Part shown: positions 1-10,596 of the stretch, in pieces
Numbering within the stretch: position 1 is the stretch's first letter
How the letters are laid out: each line of letters starts with the position of its first letter
Assembly: GCA_003259005.1 (NCBI GenBank)
Contig: QLII01000001.1
Span: forward strand, 1,612,001-1,676,000
Direction: 5' to 3'
DNA length: 64,000 nt
Source: Spirosoma telluris
GTDB taxonomy: Bacteria > Bacteroidota > Bacteroidia > Cytophagales > Spirosomataceae
The notes under the pieces: generated by a model
Database searches by the model: none
Told to the model about the DNA's origin: nothing
What the model saw: the letters and a program-made list of their open reading frames with translations, nothing else
Position numbers and translations under genes: made by a program

Positions 1-2868
1 CAGTTCATTAGGAGCCAGCACGATTACCGTTGAGTTTAACCTGGATGCCAACCTGGAACAAGCTGCCAACGACGTGCGGGATAAAGTATCGCAGGCTCAG
101 CGACAACTTCCTCAGGATATTGATGCCCCACCGGTTGTTACAAAGGCCGATGCAAACTCCGAACCGATCATTTTCATGAATGTTCAGAGCACGACCCGGA
201 GCGCAACGCAACTGTCAGACTATGCTGAAAACGTACTTCAGGAACGCCTGCAAACCATTCCAGGGGTTAGTCAGGCTAATATTTATGGACTCAAGCGCCA
301 GGCGATGCGCCTTTGGATTGACCCAATCAAACTATCAGCCTATCGACTCACCTCGCAGGATATCCAGAATGCGTTGACATCGCAAAATGTAGAATTACCA
401 GGTGGTAAGGTGTATGGCAATACGACCGAATTAACGGTTAAAGCGGTTGGTCGGTTAACGACTGAAGATGACTTCAATAACCTGATTCTCCGGCAGACAA
501 GTAATCAGATCATCCGGTTTAAAGATGTTGGTTATGCTGTTCTTGGCGCGGAGAATGAAGAAACTAGCTCAAAACAGAACGGAACGGTCGGTGTCATTCT
601 GGCTTTGATACCCCAGCCGGGTGCCAACTATGTCAGCATTGCCGATGAATTTAATAAACGGTTCGAACAACTTAAAAAAGATTTACCCCCGGATATCATT
701 GTCTTCGTGGGTACCGACCGAAGTATCTTCATCCGCCGGGCCATTGAAGAAGTAGGCGAAACTCTGCTAATTTCCTTCGTGCTAGTCGTGCTGGTTATTT
801 ACTTCTTCTTCCGCGACTGGCTGATTGCGTTCCGTCCGCTGATTGATATTCCAGTATCGCTGATAGGTGCCTTTTTTATCATGTATCTGGCCGACTTCAG
901 TATCAACGTCCTAACCCTGTTGGGTATCGTACTGGCAACAGGACTTGTGGTGGATGACGGTATTGTGGTCACGGAGAACATCTTCAAGAAGATTGAGCAG
1001 GGAATGGAAACCGAGCAAGCCGCCAAAGAAGGTTCTAATGAGATCTTCTTTGCTGTTATATCAACGTCCATTACGCTGGCCATTGTCTTCCTACCTATCA
1101 TTTTCCTGGAAGGTTTCGTAGGACGCCTGTTCCGCGAGTTTGGTATTGTTGTAGCAGGAGCTGTATTAATTTCAGCTTTTGTATCCCTGACACTAACGCC
1201 CGTGCTCAGCGTAAAACTGACCAGCAAGAACCATGGCCGATCCTGGTTTTACCAAAAAACGGAACGTTTTTTCGTATGGCTTGATGACTCCTATCGCGAA
1301 TCACTCAACAGTTTTATGCGCAAGCGGGGTTGGGCATTTGCGATGATCGGGGTGTGTTTATTACTGATTTTTGGCTTGGGTTCGCTACTTAAATCCGAGT
1401 TGGCTCCACTCGAAGATAGAGGACGTACCCGAATCGCGATTACCTCGCCCGAAGGAACTAGCTTTGAAGCACAGTCAGCTATAACCGACCGGGTATTACA
1501 GTTTGTTCTTGACTCAATTCCCGAAAATAAACTGGCGTTTAGTGTTGTAGCACCTGGTTTTTCAGGATCGGGAGCTGTCAACTCATCATTCGTGATGGTG
1601 AACATGGTCGATGCTGCTGATCGAAAACGGTCGCAACAGGATATTGTCGATTACCTGACGAAGAATCTTAGAAAATTCAGTGATGCACGCATGTTTGCTA
1701 CTCAGGATCAAACTATTCAGGTTGGGCGCGGGGTGGTTTGCCCGTTCAGTTTGTGATTCAAAATCTGAATTTTGAAAAACTAAGGGAGAAATTACCAGCT
1801 TTCTTAGATGAGGTACAAAAAGACCCGACTTTCCTAAATTCCGACGTCGACTTGAAATTCAATAAGCCAGAATTGAATATAACTATCGAGCGCGAGAAGG
1901 CAACCAATCTGGGTGTCTCCGTACAGGATGTGGCCCAAACGCTGCAACTAGCACTTAGTAACCGGCGCCTGGCTTACTTCCTGATGAATGGGAAGCAATA
2001 CCAGGTTATTGGTCAGGTAGACCGGGCTGACCGCGATGCCCCTGTTGATTTAGCTTCGTTCTATGTTCGCTCAAATAATGGTCAACTTATTCAGTTAGAC
2101 AACCTGGTTAAATTCCAGGAGGTAAGTAGTCCACCACAGGTGTATCACTTCAACCGATTCAAATCAGCAACGGTGTCGGCAGGTCTAGCTCCCGGAAAAA
2201 CAGTTGGCGATGGTGTCGATGCTATGCGAGCCATTGCCGCCCGGACCCTGGACCAGACTTTCCAGACGGCACTTTCCGGCCCATCCCGCGATTATGCCGA
2301 AAGTTCATCCAACACGTTGTTCGCTTTTGGGCTGGCCCTGATTCTGGTTTACCTAGTACTCGCGGCCCAGTTCGATTCATTTATTGATCCGCTCATTATT
2401 ATGATCACCGTGCCACTGGCTCTTGCGGGAGCGGTATTCTCCCTGTGGATGTTTAATCAGACGCTGAATATCTTTAGCCAGATTGGTATTATCATGCTGG
2501 TGGGCTTAGTTACCAAAAACGGGATTCTGATTGTTGAGTTCGCCAACGAACAGCGTTTGACGGGTAAGAATAAGTTTGAAGCGGCTGCTGAATCGGCAGC
2601 TATGCGACTCCGCCCGATTCTGATGACAACCCTCGTTGCAGCCTTTGGCGCTTTACCATTAGCTATGGCGCTGGGTTCGGCCTCCAAAAGCCGGGTTCCA
2701 CTGGGAATTGTTATTGTAGGCGGCTTATTATTCTCGCTCATTTTGACGCTCTACGTCGTACCCGTTATTTATACCTATATGAGCCGCCGGAAAGATGTGA
2801 AACCGGGAGAACCTCATCAGGACAATACAAATACGCCGAAGCCCACGCCAGTAGCCGTACCGGTATAA
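1..2868 (+). CDS. RND-family efflux transporter (AcrB/HAE1-like), 5' truncated
   Basis: Inner-membrane proton-driven RND pump of a tripartite drug or hydrophobe efflux system. The window opens inside the gene, in the first porter domain; the reading frame begins at base 2. Visible landmarks are the porter segments, a transmembrane block with the VVDDGIVVTENIF segment near 950-990 (the proton-relay Asp pair of TM4), and a second transmembrane block near 2320-2770 ending in a cytoplasmic tail. The frame breaks at the G4 run 1730-1733. Restoring one G reads VGRGGGLPVQFVIQN and joins both halves, so this is one gene and probably a sequencing error. The family is certain; the substrate cannot be told. 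The adaptor and outer-membrane channel genes would lie upstream, outside the window. Confidence 0.93.
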
Positions 2869-2889
2869 GTTATTATAGCACCAATTGCC

Positions 2890-2926
2890 GCAGGGGTGAA
2901 TCTGAGTTAGTCAGGTTCACCCCTGC
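2890..2926 (+). terminator. Hairpin terminator after the RND pump gene
   Basis: An 11-bp perfect stem (GCAGGGGTGAA / TTCACCCCTGC) with four further inner pairs lies 22 bases after the efflux gene stop and is followed by TGTTTAT. The T-run is weak. From here to 3137 I see no gene. Confidence 0.6.
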
Positions 2927-3137
2927 TGTTTATAGAAGGTTATAAAATAACGCCAGCACTCTCGCCCAAAGTGGTGAACCTGTTGAAGTACGTAAAATAG
3001 ATAATCAATGACACGGCTTTGGATGAACGTAGGGCATTTAATAAAAAAAGACTGGCTCCCGGTTATAAACTCCCTCTTTTTTACTTATTCTTAGTTGAGC
3101 CATCTTTCACAAACAATTGGTTCCCTCTTAAATTCTG

Positions 3138-4313
3138 ATGAAACGATCCATCTATTTTTTTCTCCTGCTACTGGGACCCGTTGCCTTTGCACAAACACCT
3201 TTAAATGTCGATAAAGAGTTTGCTTTTGCGGCCAAGCAGTATGAGCTAATGCTGAAAAGCCACCCCGACACAACCAAATTCCCACAGTCGACAAAGCCTG
3301 ATGGCTCGCCTGATGACCGAAAATCGGATTGGTGGTGTAGTGGGTTCTTTGGCGGTTCGCTCTGGCATATCTATGAGCGCACCAAAGCTCCAGTCTGGAA
3401 AGAGGCAGCACACAAATGGACAATGGCCGTTGCTAAAGAACAATACAACACGGGCACTCATGATCTGGGTTTTATGCTCTATTGTCCATTCGGGAATGGA
3501 TATCGGTTGACCAAGAACCCCATATATCCACCTATTTTGCTCACGGGGGCCAAGTCATTATCCACTCGTTTCGACCCCAAGGTTGGGGTGATTAAATCAT
3601 GGAATAAATTCCAGAACTACACCTATCCAGTCATCATCGACAATATGATGAACCTGGAGTTCTTGTTCTGGGCGTCACGTGTATCGGGCAATAAAGCCTT
3701 TTACAACCTGTCGGTTACACACGCCGATAATACCATAAAAAACCACTATCGGCCCGATTACAGTAGCTATCACGTTGTTTGTTACAATCCAGATGGCACC
3801 GTAGCCGCTAAAAAAACAGCACAGGGGTACGCTGACAATTCGGCATGGGCACGAGGGCAGGCCTGGGGCCTGTATGGCTTCACAGTTATGTACCGCGAAA
3901 CGAAAGACAAGAAGTATCTGGATTTTGCACGCCACATTGCCGATTTTTATTTGAACCACCCGAACCTGCCCGCTGACAAAATTCCGTATTGGGATTTCAA
4001 TGCCCCTAACATTCCTAATGAGGAGCGGGATGCCTCAGCCGGAGCCATTACGGCTTCTGCCCTATTGGAACTTTGCACCTACGGCGGGCCATCAGCTAAA
4101 ACCTATTATCAGTCGGCGGTGAAAATGCTGGAAAGCCTGTCCAGTCCTGCTTACAAAGCAAATTTGGGGGAGAACAACAATTTTATCCTGAAACACAGCG
4201 TTGGGCATAAACCTCAAAAGAGCGAAGTCGATACGCCGATTATTTACGCTGATTATTACTACCTGGAAGCGTTGCTACGTTACGATGCACTACGGAAAAA
4301 GCCAGGTTTTTAG
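3138..4313 (+). CDS. Glycoside hydrolase family 88 (unsaturated glucuronyl hydrolase), secreted
   Basis: The protein is about 391 aa. It starts with a signal peptide (basic MKR, hydrophobic core, cleavage near VAFAQ), so it is probably periplasmic. GH88 enzymes hydrolyse the unsaturated uronic acid left at the non-reducing end by polysaccharide lyases. The family's features are visible: an Asp in the THDLGFML segment, the IIDNMMNLEF segment carrying a second conserved Asp, aromatic residues of the alpha/alpha barrel, and RDASAGAI near residue 297. Length fits the family. It stands alone here, with no SusCD pair or lyase next to it, so the natural glycan cannot be inferred. Confidence 0.9.
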   Translation: MKRSIYFFLLLLGPVAFAQTPLNVDKEFAFAAKQYELMLKSHPDTTKFPQSTKPDGSPDDRKSDWWCSGFFGGSLWHIYERTKAPVWKEAAHKWTMAVAKEQYNTGTHDLGFMLYCPFGNGYRLTKNPIYPPILLTGAKSLSTRFDPKVGVIKSWNKFQNYTYPVIIDNMMNLEFLFWASRVSGNKAFYNLSVTHADNTIKNHYRPDYSSYHVVCYNPDGTVAAKKTAQGYADNSAWARGQAWGLYGFTVMYRETKDKKYLDFARHIADFYLNHPNLPADKIPYWDFNAPNIPNEERDASAGAITASALLELCTYGGPSAKTYYQSAVKMLESLSSPAYKANLGENNNFILKHSVGHKPQKSEVDTPIIYADYYYLEALLRYDALRKKPGF

Positions 4314-4315
4314 TT

Positions 4316-4405
4316 TATAGTTTCTATAGTTTCTTTGGGTTCTATTGATTCTATCATTTTGATAATTAGCAGCTATAGAATCCAAAGAATCAATAGAATC
4401 TATTC
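4316..4405. repeat. Palindromic intergenic element, GATTCTATTG vocabulary (class E)
   Basis: The 5' arm carries TTCTATAG, TTCTTTGGGTTCTATTGATT and the 3' arm carries the complements ATAGAATCCAAAGAATC and AATAGAATCTATT. The pairing is imperfect and partly permuted. It fills the space between two convergent genes. The same words recur near 29950-30046. Confidence 0.65.
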
Positions 4406-4408
4406 CAC

Positions 4409-5107
4409 TTAATAATACTTCCGAATGGCCTGGATCGTCACAATCGTTGGGGCTGACAGATAAAAATCAAACAAAGACCGGCCCAATAATTCATGGCTGA
4501 CCGCATTAAGATGTTCAGGATCATTCGCTAAAAAATATTCTTCCTGCGGGCGGATAACCGAATCCGAATCGAATACGCTGAATAATTGCTTGTCAGCTTC
4601 CTCCATCAATAGGTTTCGGCCCCGTTTCCGAACCCATTGATTAACCCAATTCTGATGCGGAAAGGGTGTTAATACTAACACATTATGCCGGTAAGGCCGT
4701 AGCTGTTTCAGTAATACAGACAAAGCCATTTTAGAACGTGGCCGAATTAACGAACGCAATTGGGTGCCTACGGCTTTTAACGAGCTAAGCCATTCACTTT
4801 CAGTACTTTTCCTTTGCAAACCGAACGGCAGTATAGGTGTAGCCAAACAGGGAACGCTGGCCGAATCAAACGTTGCTGACTGGCTAATTCGATGGTCAAG
4901 CTGGAGAATAATTAAGTCGTATCGGCTGAGCGGTAGCTGTGACAGGGTAGACGACACTTGTGCCATTGTCAGATGCGCATACGCTTCTACGGACACAGCC
5001 TGCCCGGCAAGGCTGACCTGTTTAATGAAATGCCCTATATAACTTAAATTCCCTCCCGCCAGGCCAAAGCCATAGGTATGTTCATCGCCAATTACCAACA
5101 CGTTCAT
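4409..5107 (-). CDS. SGNH/GDSL hydrolase-like protein with an altered catalytic block
   Basis: A protein of about 232 aa with no signal peptide. The N-terminal VLVIGDEHTYGFG sits where SGNH hydrolases have GDS, LQLDHR resembles block III, and DPEHLNAVSH near residue 200 supplies a D..H pair like the C-terminal catalytic dyad. The nucleophilic serine is replaced (GDEHT instead of GDSxT), so a classical esterase mechanism is doubtful unless another residue serves. The fold assignment comes from motif order only. It is transcribed against its left neighbour and divergently from the sigma factor gene at 5283. Confidence 0.55.
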   Translation of the reverse strand: MNVLVIGDEHTYGFGLAGGNLSYIGHFIKQVSLAGQAVSVEAYAHLTMAQVSSTLSQLPLSRYDLIILQLDHRISQSATFDSASVPCLATPILPFGLQRKSTESEWLSSLKAVGTQLRSLIRPRSKMALSVLLKQLRPYRHNVLVLTPFPHQNWVNQWVRKRGRNLLMEEADKQLFSVFDSDSVIRPQEEYFLANDPEHLNAVSHELLGRSLFDFYLSAPTIVTIQAIRKYY

Positions 5108-5282
5108 CAGTCAATAAAAACGGGGCGAGTAAACCCGTTTCCCACCTTTACGTAACTCGTTGGCGAACTGTGGCAATCAACTCATAAAAATAATTCCTAA
5201 CCGAAACAATAATTGCAACGTTATTCGTTGGAAACGCGTAGGGTAAATAGTGTCAGGTTGTTAACGTAAATCCGATCGAACT

Positions 5283-5891
5283 TTGTTTTTCCGAAAATCG
5301 TCTCCGTTCGCCGATAATGATCTGCTAAGCGTCATTCGGGCTTGCCGTGTGAACGACCCCCGAGCCCAGCGAACGCTGTTCAAGCAGTTTTTTGGCTATG
5401 CCAAAAGTATCTGCCTGCGCTATACGTCCAGTACTGAGGAAGCCGAGGACGTGCTTAACGAAGGGTTTCTCAAAGCATTTCAGCACTTAGACAGCTATGA
5501 CGAAACATTACCTTTTAAAGCCTGGCTACGTACGATTCTGGTCAATACCGCCATTAGTCATTACCGTAAGAACCATCGCTTCGAACAGCATACGTCGCTG
5601 GAAGCAGGCGAACAGGTTGCCTTCGACGAAAACATAGTCGATCAAATTGCCGCCGAGGAGATTCTTGCGCTGGTTCAACAACTAACCCCAACATATCGAA
5701 CGGTTTTTATGATGCACGTAGTGGATGGCTACAGCCTTCACGAAATTGCGGGCATACTGAGCCATAACGAGGCTACTGTGCGTTCCAATTACGCCCGCGC
5801 CCGGCAGAAATTACAGGTACTCATCAAACAAGCATATCCATCTTACGAAAATTCAGGCTCTGGAGCCACTTTTCCATATCATGAAAACTGA
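5283..5891 (+). CDS. RNA polymerase ECF-type sigma-70 factor
   Basis: About 202 aa with region 2 (residues about 25-90, with AEDVLNEGFLKAFQHLD and FKAWLRTILVN) and region 4 (about 130-185, with YRTVFMMHVVDGYSLHEIA then NEATVRSNYARARQKL as the helix-turn-helix). No in-frame ATG lies between the upstream stop (5262) and the conserved part, so the start is probably the TTG at 5283. The stop overlaps the ATG of the next gene by 11 bases, which suggests coupled translation with a membrane-bound regulator, as for many ECF sigma / anti-sigma pairs. Confidence 0.9.
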   Translation: MFFRKSSPFADNDLLSVIRACRVNDPRAQRTLFKQFFGYAKSICLRYTSSTEEAEDVLNEGFLKAFQHLDSYDETLPFKAWLRTILVNTAISHYRKNHRFEQHTSLEAGEQVAFDENIVDQIAAEEILALVQQLTPTYRTVFMMHVVDGYSLHEIAGILSHNEATVRSNYARARQKLQVLIKQAYPSYENSGSGATFPYHEN

Positions 5892-7652
5892 CCGATTTTC
5901 CGATATTATCCGGCGAAAACTGGAAAGTATTCGGCCGGAATTTACCGAAAAAGACTGGACGCGGATGCAGGCCACGCTTCAGCAGGCTGGGCCACCCCAA
6001 CCTGGTTCGGCAGGTACGGGGCATCCGTTCGGCGGTAGCGTCTGGTCAACCCATCCCTGGCTTATGGCGGCAGCCTCTGTCGGTACTGTTGCGCTGGTTT
6101 CATTTAGCATTTGGCAACGAAGTGAAATCAATCAGCTACGTCAGACAATCGGACAATTGAAACAAAAACCCGATTCAACGCAACGTGCTCCTATATCGCC
6201 CGAACTGGAACGCCCAACGTTATCACAAACGGGTGGAGCTAACCGAACTGCGCCTATGCAAGGTGAGCAACCCATGTCTGCTTCGGCTCAAACGCAAGGC
6301 TTCTCGGGTAAACGTGATACGGTTTATATAACCCGTTACGTAAACGATCCTTCTCATTCACGCCTGGATGCGACAGACGAACGGGCTATTCATCGAATGG
6401 AACCCCGCCCGACCAACGATACGTGGAAACGGGTCGTGCCCCTGTTTCGACAGGTTCATCACGCCGACAAAATGACCTAAACACTAATCAGAAAACCAAT
6501 TCATATGGCGTATCGTCTACTCCTTTAACTAGTGAAAAGAATAATTCTGATCTTGTTTCACCTACACCGACGGGCTCGCCAAATGCGTCATCCATCCGTG
6601 AAAGAAATATAGCTTATCCATCAACAACGATTAATAAATCGGCTAACCAACTTGCGGCAACTACAAGCGCAGGTCGCCTTAAAAAAGGAAGGGGTACCCA
6701 ACGAAATGGCCAATATGAGGCCAACTCTGTAGATGGTCAACGCACGAATGCGGTCACTAATGATAGGGATGCGGTTACCGATAAGAATATCGTTAGGGAC
6801 AAAACACCTAGACAAGCAGAAAGGCTACCAACCGAACAATCAATTGCAGCAACAGGTATATCGGCCAATTACGAACTAGTTGCCAGCCTCCCTTTATCGA
6901 CCAAGGGTCCTAACTGGAATGCGTTACTGAACAAGCGGGCCAACCGCATACGACAAGCCTGGACGCCATCTATTTCACCCGTTGTTGAACAAGAAGCAGC
7001 AGTTCCAGCCAGCCAGCCTGTGCAACGGCTAGCGACTCGGCTCCGGATAGGTGCAACAGGCGAGGTAGCATCAAGTTCATGGAATACTGGCGGATTTGCG
7101 GAAGTGTTGCTTGGCAGACACTTGTCCTTAGCTGTTGGATTTGTCCAGGCAACGTATACAAATAAGTTTACGAATGACGATGATTTCGAGGATCGTACAC
7201 ACCGTAATTTTAAGAAGGAATTTGGCCCCGGCATCGATCAACTACGTGATATTCTGAACATTGATACACGTCAAACCCGGTATCAGGTACCTATTACTAT
7301 TGGCTACCGCATTCCACTCAGTCAAACCCTGACACTGTTGCCAACGGTTGGGACCTATTTAAATCTGAATAATACAGAAAACGTAACGTTTTATTGCCGC
7401 TTGCCGCTTCCTCCTTTTCAGCAAACCCAGCGTGCATTTGGACAGGTTGATATTAATAAAAGTCAGCCGATCAATTTAATCAACAGTCTTTCCTTGGGTA
7501 CTGGTCTTGAATGGCATAGCAGACATTGGGCTTTGCAAGGAAGTCCAATTCTGAATATTCCCATGCAAGCCGCCCCTACAATGCAGTCTGATCTAAACTG
7601 GCAGCAAAAGACAACGGTTAGCCTACGGGCAAGGCTATTGTACCAGTTTTAA
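5881..7652 (+). CDS. Membrane-anchored sigma partner fused to an outer-membrane-type beta-barrel domain
   Basis: Restoring one G at 6425-6426 joins two open frames into one protein of about 590 aa. The first 60 residues are cytoplasmic and charged (MKTDRFSDIIRRKLESIRPE..EKDWTRM), then comes one transmembrane helix at about residues 60-77. A long Ser/Thr/Asn-rich linker follows to about 330. The final 200 residues alternate like a porin-type barrel (FAEVLLGRHLSLAVGFVQATY, VPITIGYRIPLSQTLTLLPT, ending in aromatic Phe). The gene overlaps the ECF sigma gene at 5283. I infer an anti-sigma role from position and topology; no zinc-binding anti-sigma motif is visible. Confidence 0.65.
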
Positions 7653-7654
7653 AC

Positions 7655-7692
7655 TAAAAAACGTCAGTGAAAGCTTTCACTGACGTTTTTTA
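7655..7692. terminator. Bidirectional terminator palindrome
   Basis: A 38-bp perfect palindrome (19-bp arms, AAAAAACGTCAGTGAAAG then its complement) with A-run and T-run ends. It lies between the convergent barrel-protein and sugar-dehydrogenase genes, so it can stop transcription both ways. Confidence 0.9.
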
Positions 7693-7693
7693 A

Positions 7694-9025
7694 TCACTTA
7701 CTCACAGCTACTCGCCAGATTCGCCCGGCAGCATCGTCGGCCACCAGAATGGCTCCATCGGGTAACACTGCTATGCCAACAGGCCTGCCATGCACATCTT
7801 TATTATTTCCGGCCAGAAAGCCCGTCAGGAAATCTTCCGGCTTACCGGGTTTGCCATCCTGAAAAGGCACAAAGACTACTTTATAGCCAACGAGTTGCGT
7901 GCGATTCCAGGAGCCATGCTGTCCAATAAAGGCTCCATTTTGGTATTTCGCAGGAAAAGCCGAGCCCGCCCCCGGCCTCTTATCATAGAAAGCTAACCCG
8001 AGTGAGGCCGTATGCGAACCAAGAGGAACGTCAGGTACAATTGCTTGTTTTACCAGGTCAGGTCGTTCTCCTTTTCGGCGGGGGTCCTCATTTTGCCCGT
8101 AGTAGGCATACGGCCAACCGTAAAATCCACCTTCTTTCACGCTTGTCATATAATCGGGCACAAGGTCGTCGCCCAATTCATCACGCTCATTAACAGCCGT
8201 GTAGAGGACTTTGGTTGTTGGTTGCCAGCCCATGCCAACCGGGTTTCGTAAGCCACTGGCGTAAATGCGTTCGCCAGAACCATCGGGGTTAATTTCCAGA
8301 ATATTCGCCCGGCGTAGTTCGTTCTCGGGGCCATGCTCACCCACGTTACTTCCCGACCCAACGGTAATAAAAATCTTTTTCTCATCGGGACTGGCTAATA
8401 GATTTCGCGTCCAGTGATTGTTATAGCCACCCACGGGTAAGTCCAGAATTTTCTTGCCGGGTGAGGTGATTTTAGTTTGACCAGGTTTGTAGTCATACTT
8501 CATTAACGCACCCGTACCAGCCGCGTAAAAACTATTGCCCAGTACCAGCATCCCAAAAGGCCGATCAACACCTGTCAGGAAGGTTTCGTGAAGATCAGGT
8601 TTTCCATCGTTGTTAGTATCCCGAAAGAGCGTAATCCGGTTAGCGCTGGCCCCCTCCCGCTCCGACTTATTCCGACCCGTTACGGTATTGATCACTTTAT
8701 CTTTCACACCATTTCGCTCCGTATTGGCTTCGGCCACGAAAATGTCGCCATTGGGTGCTACGTATATCCAGCGGGGGCTTTCCAGATCGTGGGCGAATTC
8801 TGTAACAGTAAAACCGGGGGGAGCCTGGGGCGTTTTTCCCTCCAGCCATCCAATTACATTACTGAAGTTTTTTGCCGATTTCGTAGCGAAAGGGGCAGGT
8901 AGATTAATTGTCGTATCAACCGTAGTTACGGTCTCGCCGGTCTGATTAGCCTCTTTTTTCTGATTACACCCCAGAAAAGAGGCCGACAGTGCCAGGCCTG
9001 TCAGAAGCGCTGTTGTTGTTTTCAT
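7694..9025 (-). CDS. PQQ-type sugar (sorbosone) dehydrogenase family lipoprotein
   Basis: About 443 aa from the ATG at 9025; a further in-frame ATG at 9052 would precede the signal sequence and is less likely. The N-terminus is a lipoprotein signal (SASFLGC, lipidated Cys at about residue 20). The mature part is a six-bladed beta-propeller of the GDH-B/sorbosone dehydrogenase type, with RWIYVAPNGDIFVAEA, LRNPVGMGWQP, GGFYGWPYAYYG and GIAVLPDGAILVADD. Such enzymes oxidise sugars in the periplasm, but whether this one binds PQQ cannot be seen. It is probably monocistronic, with the terminator at 7655 downstream. Confidence 0.85.
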   Translation of the reverse strand: MKTTTALLTGLALSASFLGCNQKKEANQTGETVTTVDTTINLPAPFATKSAKNFSNVIGWLEGKTPQAPPGFTVTEFAHDLESPRWIYVAPNGDIFVAEANTERNGVKDKVINTVTGRNKSEREGASANRITLFRDTNNDGKPDLHETFLTGVDRPFGMLVLGNSFYAAGTGALMKYDYKPGQTKITSPGKKILDLPVGGYNNHWTRNLLASPDEKKIFITVGSGSNVGEHGPENELRRANILEINPDGSGERIYASGLRNPVGMGWQPTTKVLYTAVNERDELGDDLVPDYMTSVKEGGFYGWPYAYYGQNEDPRRKGERPDLVKQAIVPDVPLGSHTASLGLAFYDKRPGAGSAFPAKYQNGAFIGQHGSWNRTQLVGYKVVFVPFQDGKPGKPEDFLTGFLAGNNKDVHGRPVGIAVLPDGAILVADDAAGRIWRVAVSK

Positions 9026-9086
9026 CGTTGAGTAAATTATACCCGTACTCAACTCAACAAATAGCTATTTAGTTACGACTTGGTAA

Positions 9087-9494
9087 TCACAAGGGACGCA
9101 AAAACTTTGCATAGGCGATTGGACCTTTGTAGAAAATCTCACTCACAGCCTCCATACTAAACCGCCGGTAAAAATCAGCGGCATCAAGACGGGCATCACA
9201 CCAGAGTGTGGTTGCTCCAAGGCGTTTCGCTTCAGTAATGACATGATTTAACAAAAGCGTACCAATCCCTCGTCGCTGGCAATCGGGACGAGCTGCAAAT
9301 TTGCGAAAACGACTGTCTTTGCCGTTGACAAACAGGGAGATTACAGCTACCAACTCGTCATTCAGGAATGCACCAAAGTGGTATCCTTCAGCATCGTTTT
9401 CGATTTTTACATAATCGAAAGGTTTGTCGGGCCAAAGCACCGAATGACGCAATGGGTAGGTTTGTTCAGCTGTAATAGAGCGAATGGTAAGCAT
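9087..9494 (-). CDS. GNAT-family N-acetyltransferase
   Basis: 135 aa. The acetyl-CoA pyrophosphate-binding motif is clear (RRGIGTLLLNHVI, the Q/RxxGxG/A signature). The N-terminal part (LRHSVLWPDKP) resembles the small GNAT subgroup found widely in Bacteroidota. The acceptor substrate is unknown. The start codon lies 22 bases after the stop of the threonine dehydratase-like gene on the same strand, so the two may be cotranscribed. Confidence 0.85.
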   Translation of the reverse strand: MLTIRSITAEQTYPLRHSVLWPDKPFDYVKIENDAEGYHFGAFLNDELVAVISLFVNGKDSRFRKFAARPDCQRRGIGTLLLNHVITEAKRLGATTLWCDARLDAADFYRRFSMEAVSEIFYKGPIAYAKFLRPL

Positions 9495-9515
9495 AGTTCA
9501 GTACATTATCAGTAG

Positions 9516-10477
9516 TTAAAATGGCAGTTTTCCTAAATCGACATTCCCGCCCGTCACAATAATGCCTATTTTCTGCCCGGCAAACTGACCTTTGTGTTTC
9601 AATACAGCCGCTAAGGGGACAGCACTTGACGGCTCGATAACGATCTTCATACGTTCCCAAACGAGTCGCATAGCCGCTATAATTTCAGCATCGGATACGG
9701 TTATAATATCGGACACGTGTGCCTGAATAATGGCCAGCGTTCGTTCGCTAAGCGTTGTCATAAGTCCATCAGCAATGGTATTAATATAAGGAGCTTTCTC
9801 CACGCGTCCACTCTGAAACGATAGTACAGCATCAGCCGCACCCTCGGGTTCTCCAGCAATTACACGTGTTTTGGGCGACAGGTAATGCGTCGTTAAGGCC
9901 GTACCACTCAACAGTCCTCCCCACCTACTGGCGCTAGAATCGTATCGAACTTTCGCTCCGTTCCATACTTTTCCATTCCCGCATCCTCGATCAGTTCTTT
10001 GGCAGCCGTAGCTTGCCCCGCAATAACGCGGTCATCATCGAAGGGATGTACTAATACTGCCCCGGTTCGTTCCATCACCTCCCGAACACCAGCTTCGCGC
10101 GCTTCAAGCGTTGGTTCGCATTCGATTATTTCAGCCCCATAGCCCATGACAGCATCTTTTTTCACTTGCGGAGCCGTGCGGGGCATTACAATATAAGCTG
10201 GTAGCCCAACCTGACGAGCGGCAAACGCAACGGCCTGGGCGTGGTTACCCGATGAGTGAGTCGTAATGGCATTACCCTCCTTATGCTGAACAACTTGCAG
10301 GATTGCGTTGAGCCCGCCCCGTGCTTTAAAAGCCCCTATTTTCTGGAAATTCTCACATTTAAAAAATAACTCAGCACCCGCACGGTCATTGATCGTTTGG
10401 TTGGTTAAAACAGCTGTGCGATGAATATAAGGCCGAACACGGTCGTGAGCAGCCTGTATCGTGTCAAATGAAATCAT
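9516..10477 (-). CDS. Threonine dehydratase / serine racemase-like PLP enzyme
   Basis: Fold-type II PLP enzyme of about 320 aa. The PLP lysine lies in KIGAFKARGGLNA, the substrate-binding loop is THSSGNHAQAVAFAA, and the glycine-rich phosphate-binding loop is APVGGGGLLSG. That loop is where the frame breaks: one base is missing in the run 9919-9922 (G4 on the coding strand), and restoring it joins both halves exactly. There is no C-terminal ACT-like regulatory domain, so this is the short catabolic or racemase-like form. Deaminase and racemase activities cannot be separated from sequence. Confidence 0.88.
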
Positions 10478-10596
10478 GGATGAGTAGGTATATTGTTCGT
10501 ATTTTATCGTTTATAGCGTAACATGCTGATTCCATAAACTGGACTTCGGGCATCAAACTACCAACTTCAAACGCTAAACTACAAACGTTACGAGTT

